From DASXMX01 sp036794395 (lineage in GTDB: Bacteria; Planctomycetota; Phycisphaerae; Tepidisphaerales; Tepidisphaeraceae): a stretch of 8,007 nucleotides of DNA. The stretch covers positions 1 to 8,007 of the forward strand of contig DAIRGS010000324.1 in NCBI GenBank assembly GCA_036794395.1, read 5' to 3'. Below the pieces are notes generated by a model. The model had not been told where the DNA came from and searched no databases. It saw nothing but the letters and a program-made list of their open reading frames with translations. A program made the translations under genes and the position numbers. How positions within the stretch are numbered: the stretch's first letter is position 1; each line of letters opens with the position of its first letter. Shown in pieces: positions 6,244 to 8,007 of the stretch.

Positions 6244-6738
6244 ATGTCCAATCCCCTTATCCGCCTGGCCACCGCCGAAGACCTACCGGTCATCAATGAT
6301 ATTTACAACCACTACGTTTTGAACTCGACTTGCACGTATCAGGAAGAGCCGTCGACGCCGCACGAGCGGGAGGAGTGGTTTGCCGGTCATGGGGCGGAGC
6401 TGCCGGTGACGGTGGCGGTGCAGGATAATCAGACGGTCGGCTGGGCGTCGCTGTCGCGGTTTCATCGCCGCTCGGCTTATCGAAATACGATCGAGAACTC
6501 GGTTTACGTCCGGCCTGAACTGCATGGCCGGGGGATTGGGTCGATCTTGCTGGCCGATTCGATCGAGCGAGCGCGTGCCGCCCGGCATCGAACCATCCTG
6601 GCCCTGATCGACATGGATCAGAAGGCGAGCATCCAATTACATCTCAAGTTCGGCTTCAAACAGGCCGCCCATCTGCGCGAGGTTGGATTCAAATTTGGCC
6701 GATGGTTGGATGTAGTATATTTGCAATTGATGCTGTGA
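6244..6738 (+). CDS. GNAT N-acetyltransferase, phosphinothricin/methionine-sulfoximine acetyltransferase type
   Basis: This 164-residue cytosolic enzyme is predicted to transfer acetyl from acetyl-CoA to a small amine. The N-terminus IRLATAEDLPVINDIYNHYV is the typical start of this subfamily. The acetyl-CoA loop is VRPELHGRGIGS (about 89-100), matching the R/Q-x2-G-x-G/A signature. The C-terminal LKFGFKQAAHLREVGFKFG followed by RWLDVVYLQ (about 134-161) is the hallmark of the PAT/Bar/YncA group. Known members acetylate phosphinothricin, methionine sulfoximine or related compounds, but the natural substrate here cannot be told from sequence. The length is near the usual 160-185 residues. The ATG at 6244 is chosen because family-like sequence begins right after it; a GTG at 6199 would add 15 unrelated residues. 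There is no clear Shine-Dalgarno sequence. TAAAAT at 6230-6235 could be a -10 box giving a nearly leaderless transcript. The gene is convergent with hisF. Confidence 0.88.
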   Translation: MSNPLIRLATAEDLPVINDIYNHYVLNSTCTYQEEPSTPHEREEWFAGHGAELPVTVAVQDNQTVGWASLSRFHRRSAYRNTIENSVYVRPELHGRGIGSILLADSIERARAARHRTILALIDMDQKASIQLHLKFGFKQAAHLREVGFKFGRWLDVVYLQLML

Positions 6739-6758
6739 GATCGCGGGCCCAAACAGCT

Positions 6759-6895
6759 TTAAACACGAAGGCACGAAGACACGAAGAATACAAGGCAAGA
6801 AGGAACCACCGTAAAGTGGATTGAGAATGGCAATGAGCCACTCAGACACAGCACTTTCTTTAGTCTTCTTCGTGTCTTCGTGCCTTCGTGTTTAA
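6759..6895. repeat. Foldback repeat element with perfect 30-bp inverted arms
   Basis: Arms at 6759-6788 and 6866-6895 are perfect reverse complements, with 77 bp between. Each arm has three tandem octamer-like units of the type CACGAAGR, bounded by TTAAA/TTTAA. The spacer is also self-complementary in part: AAAGTG 6813-6818 with CACTTT 6852-6857, TGAG 6822-6825 with CTCA 6841-6844, and TGGC 6828-6831 with GCCA 6837-6840. The whole 137 bp can therefore fold back. It fills the gap between the convergent acetyltransferase and hisF stops, ending 4 bp short of the hisF stop codon. It resembles a REPIN or MITE; no target duplication is evident. It may act as a bidirectional terminator, although no strong T-tract follows. 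Confidence 0.85.
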
Positions 6896-6899
6896 TCTT

Positions 6900-7670
6900 T
6901 TAGACGAGCCGGATCGCAACCCCGTGATCGGCCAGGAATTGCTTGGTCTGGCCGATGGTGTAGTTGCCGAAGTGAAAGATGCTGGCGGCGAGCGCGGCAT
7001 CCGCGTGGCCCGTGGTCAGAACATCCAGCATGTGCTGAGGCGAGCCCGCCCCGCCGCTGGCGACGACGGGGACATTCACCGCATCGCTGACAGCAGCGGT
7101 CATCTCAAGATCGTATCCCGTCTTGGTGCCATCGGCGTTCATGACGTTGAGAACGATTTCTCCGACGCCGCGTGATTCAGCTTCGTTCACCCAGTCCATC
7201 ACCAGGATGCCGGTCGATACCCGGCCACCGTTCACGAACACTTCCCAGTATTCGATTCCATCTTTCAATACGCGGTTCGCATCAAGGCCCAGCACGCATG
7301 CTTGAGCGCCAAATTTCTCGGAGACTTCAGACAGCAGTTTCGGATTTTTTACGGCTGCGGAATTGAGGCTGACCTTTTCCGCCCCGGCTTGAATCAGCCG
7401 AGTGGCATCGTCGAGGGTGCGGATGCCCCCACCCACGCACAGCGGCATAAAGACGCTCTCCGCCACCCGCCGAACCAGATCGGCCATGATATCCCGCCCC
7501 TCATGGCTGGCCGAGATGTCGTAAAAGACAAGCTCGTCAGCCCCGTCATTTTGGTAACGCTTTGCCTGCTCGACCGGGTCGCCGGCATCGACGTGATCGA
7601 AAAACTTAACCCCTTTAACCACCCTGCCCCGATCGACATCCAAGCAGGGAATAATGCGTTTGGTGAGCAT
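6900..7670 (-). CDS. hisF: Imidazole glycerol phosphate synthase, cyclase subunit HisF
   Basis: HisF, with the glutaminase HisH, converts PRFAR plus ammonia to imidazole glycerol phosphate and AICAR, the step that links histidine and purine synthesis. The 256-residue protein has the normal family length and a full (beta/alpha)8 barrel. It starts MLTKRIIPCLDVDRGRVVKG, with catalytic Asp11 and Lys19. The second catalytic Asp is Asp130, in CVLGLDANR. Phosphate-binding loops are VGGGIR (79-84) and SGGAG (205-209), followed by AASIFH. The ATG at 7670 gives exactly the family N-terminus. An in-frame ATG at 7712 and a GTG at 7715 would add repeat-encoded residues. No Shine-Dalgarno sequence precedes the ATG; instead it abuts a long heptamer hairpin. 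It overlaps the end of the upstream CoA transferase frame by 56 nt. No other his gene is in the window, so hisF is not in a visible his operon. Confidence 0.97.
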   Translation of the reverse strand: MLTKRIIPCLDVDRGRVVKGVKFFDHVDAGDPVEQAKRYQNDGADELVFYDISASHEGRDIMADLVRRVAESVFMPLCVGGGIRTLDDATRLIQAGAEKVSLNSAAVKNPKLLSEVSEKFGAQACVLGLDANRVLKDGIEYWEVFVNGGRVSTGILVMDWVNEAESRGVGEIVLNVMNADGTKTGYDLEMTAAVSDAVNVPVVASGGAGSPQHMLDVLTTGHADAALAASIFHFGNYTIGQTKQFLADHGVAIRLV

Positions 7671-8007
7671 GGGGGGCAGTGGGCAGTGGGCAGTGGGCAG
7701 TGGTGAGGGCATCACCTACTGCCCACTGCCCACTGCCCACTGCCCCCTCCGTGTGCTCCCCCAGCAGCGGCGCACGCCCGGTTACCCATTCGCAATCGCC
7801 GACGCGGAACGGCGGGCCGGGGTATACGGCCGTGCCGGCGACCGGGTGATCGAGTTCGTTGAACCAGTTCCGGGACCGCAGCTGCGCCGAGTGCTGCAGG
7901 TCGGCGGCTGTCGCCACGTAGCCGGCGATCGAGCGCAGGCTCTGGAGCACGTGATAGACCTCCTCCTTGGACTGCCCGCGCACCCAGTCATGCACGAGCG
8001 CCTGCAG
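7615..8007 (-). CDS. CaiB/BaiF family (type III) CoA transferase, C-terminal part, with repeat-derived tail
   Basis: This partial gene runs off the right edge; 130 residues of its C-terminus are visible. SKEEVYHVLQS, GYVATAADL, LRSRNWFNELDHPVAG, YPGPPFRVGD and APLLGEH, in this order, are the typical C-terminal part of type III CoA transferases, which move CoA between carboxylic acids. The catalytic Asp lies in the missing N-terminal part, so activity and substrate cannot be judged. Family-like sequence ends at Glu87 of the visible part (codon 7749-7747), exactly at the edge of the heptamer hairpin. The next 43 codons are read from the repeat (GSGQWAVGDALTTAHCPLP) and then from the start of hisF in another frame, ending at a TAA at 7617-7615. 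This tail has nothing in common with the family. The overlap with hisF is 56 nt, so the two are probably co-transcribed. Confidence 0.85.
   Translation of the reverse strand: MQALVHDWVRGQSKEEVYHVLQSLRSIAGYVATAADLQHSAQLRSRNWFNELDHPVAGTAVYPGPPFRVGDCEWVTGRAPLLGEHTEGAVGSGQWAVGDALTTAHCPLPTAPHAHQTHYSLLGCRSGQGG
7672..7747. repeat. Inverted heptamer-repeat hairpin upstream of hisF
   Basis: The arm at 7672-7701 is GGGGGCAGT followed by three GGGCAGT units. The arm at 7718-7747 is its perfect 30-nt reverse complement. Inside, GGTGA (7702-7706) pairs with TCACC (7712-7716), leaving one bulged T at 7717 and a 5-nt loop GGGCA. The total is a 35-bp stem with one bulge, enough for a cruciform or a very stable RNA hairpin. 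Tandem ACTGCCC heptamers are a simple-repeat type found in many bacterial genomes; the inverted arrangement makes this copy REPIN-like. On the hisF mRNA the stem ends one base before the start codon. Confidence 0.9.

Noticed and set aside
7671..7715. Upstream hisF starts (ATG 7712, GTG 7715)
   Set aside because: They would add repeat-encoded residues rich in Pro, Cys and His, whereas the ATG at 7670 gives the standard 256-residue HisF. They remain possible as minor starts.
7672..7747. CRISPR-like reading of the repeated heptamers
   Set aside because: The units are 7 bp with no spacers and are arranged as an inverted pair, so this is a simple-repeat hairpin and not a CRISPR array.

Overview
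The window looks like chromosomal DNA from a planctomycete, probably of the class Phycisphaerae. Two adjacent large proteins carry a divergent form of the LEPR-XLL N-terminal motif seen in exported planctomycete proteins (EPLEARFLMSA and VEALEERRLLSG). Both end in dockerin-type EF-hand pairs (MGDANLD...), and one has a long array of Gloeo/Verruco (GloVer) repeats. The assignment rests on motif recognition only. No RNA gene, CRISPR array or complete transposase gene was found.

Layout: (1) Positions 1-469 hold no credible gene. They contain a GC-rich intergenic palindromic repeat in two inverted copies. One copy appears to be split by a 162-bp MITE-like insertion (56-217) with 9-bp terminal inverted repeats and an 8-bp target duplication, GGTACTCC. 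(2) On the minus strand, 2269-470 encodes an exported metalloprotease-like protein with a dockerin, and 5622-2527 encodes a 14-repeat GloVer protein with a dockerin. The two share a C-terminal module of about 205 residues, so they are related by module duplication or shuffling. A candidate sigma70-like promoter lies between them. (3) Positions 5623-5950 are intergenic. (4) A 65-residue DksA/TraR-type zinc-finger protein (minus, 6148-5951) is divergent from a phosphinothricin-acetyltransferase-like GNAT enzyme (plus, 6244-6738). (5) hisF (minus, 7670-6900) is preceded on the same strand by the C-terminal end of a CaiB/BaiF-type CoA transferase that runs off the right edge.

The most unusual part is the DNA around hisF. 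Downstream, between the convergent GNAT gene and hisF, lies a foldback element with perfect 30-bp inverted arms made of CACGAAG-type octamers. Upstream, and ending one base before the hisF ATG, is a hairpin of about 35 bp made of CAGTGGG-type heptamers. This second element also rewrites the end of the CoA transferase. Family-like sequence stops exactly at the repeat edge, and the reading frame then continues through the repeat for 43 further codons and ends 56 nt inside hisF. A ribosome finishing the CoA transferase would therefore melt the hairpin that abuts the hisF start, which suggests translational coupling.

The genes do not form one obvious pathway. The left half is a surface or secreted-protein locus, and the right half holds housekeeping and small accessory genes separated by palindromic repeats.
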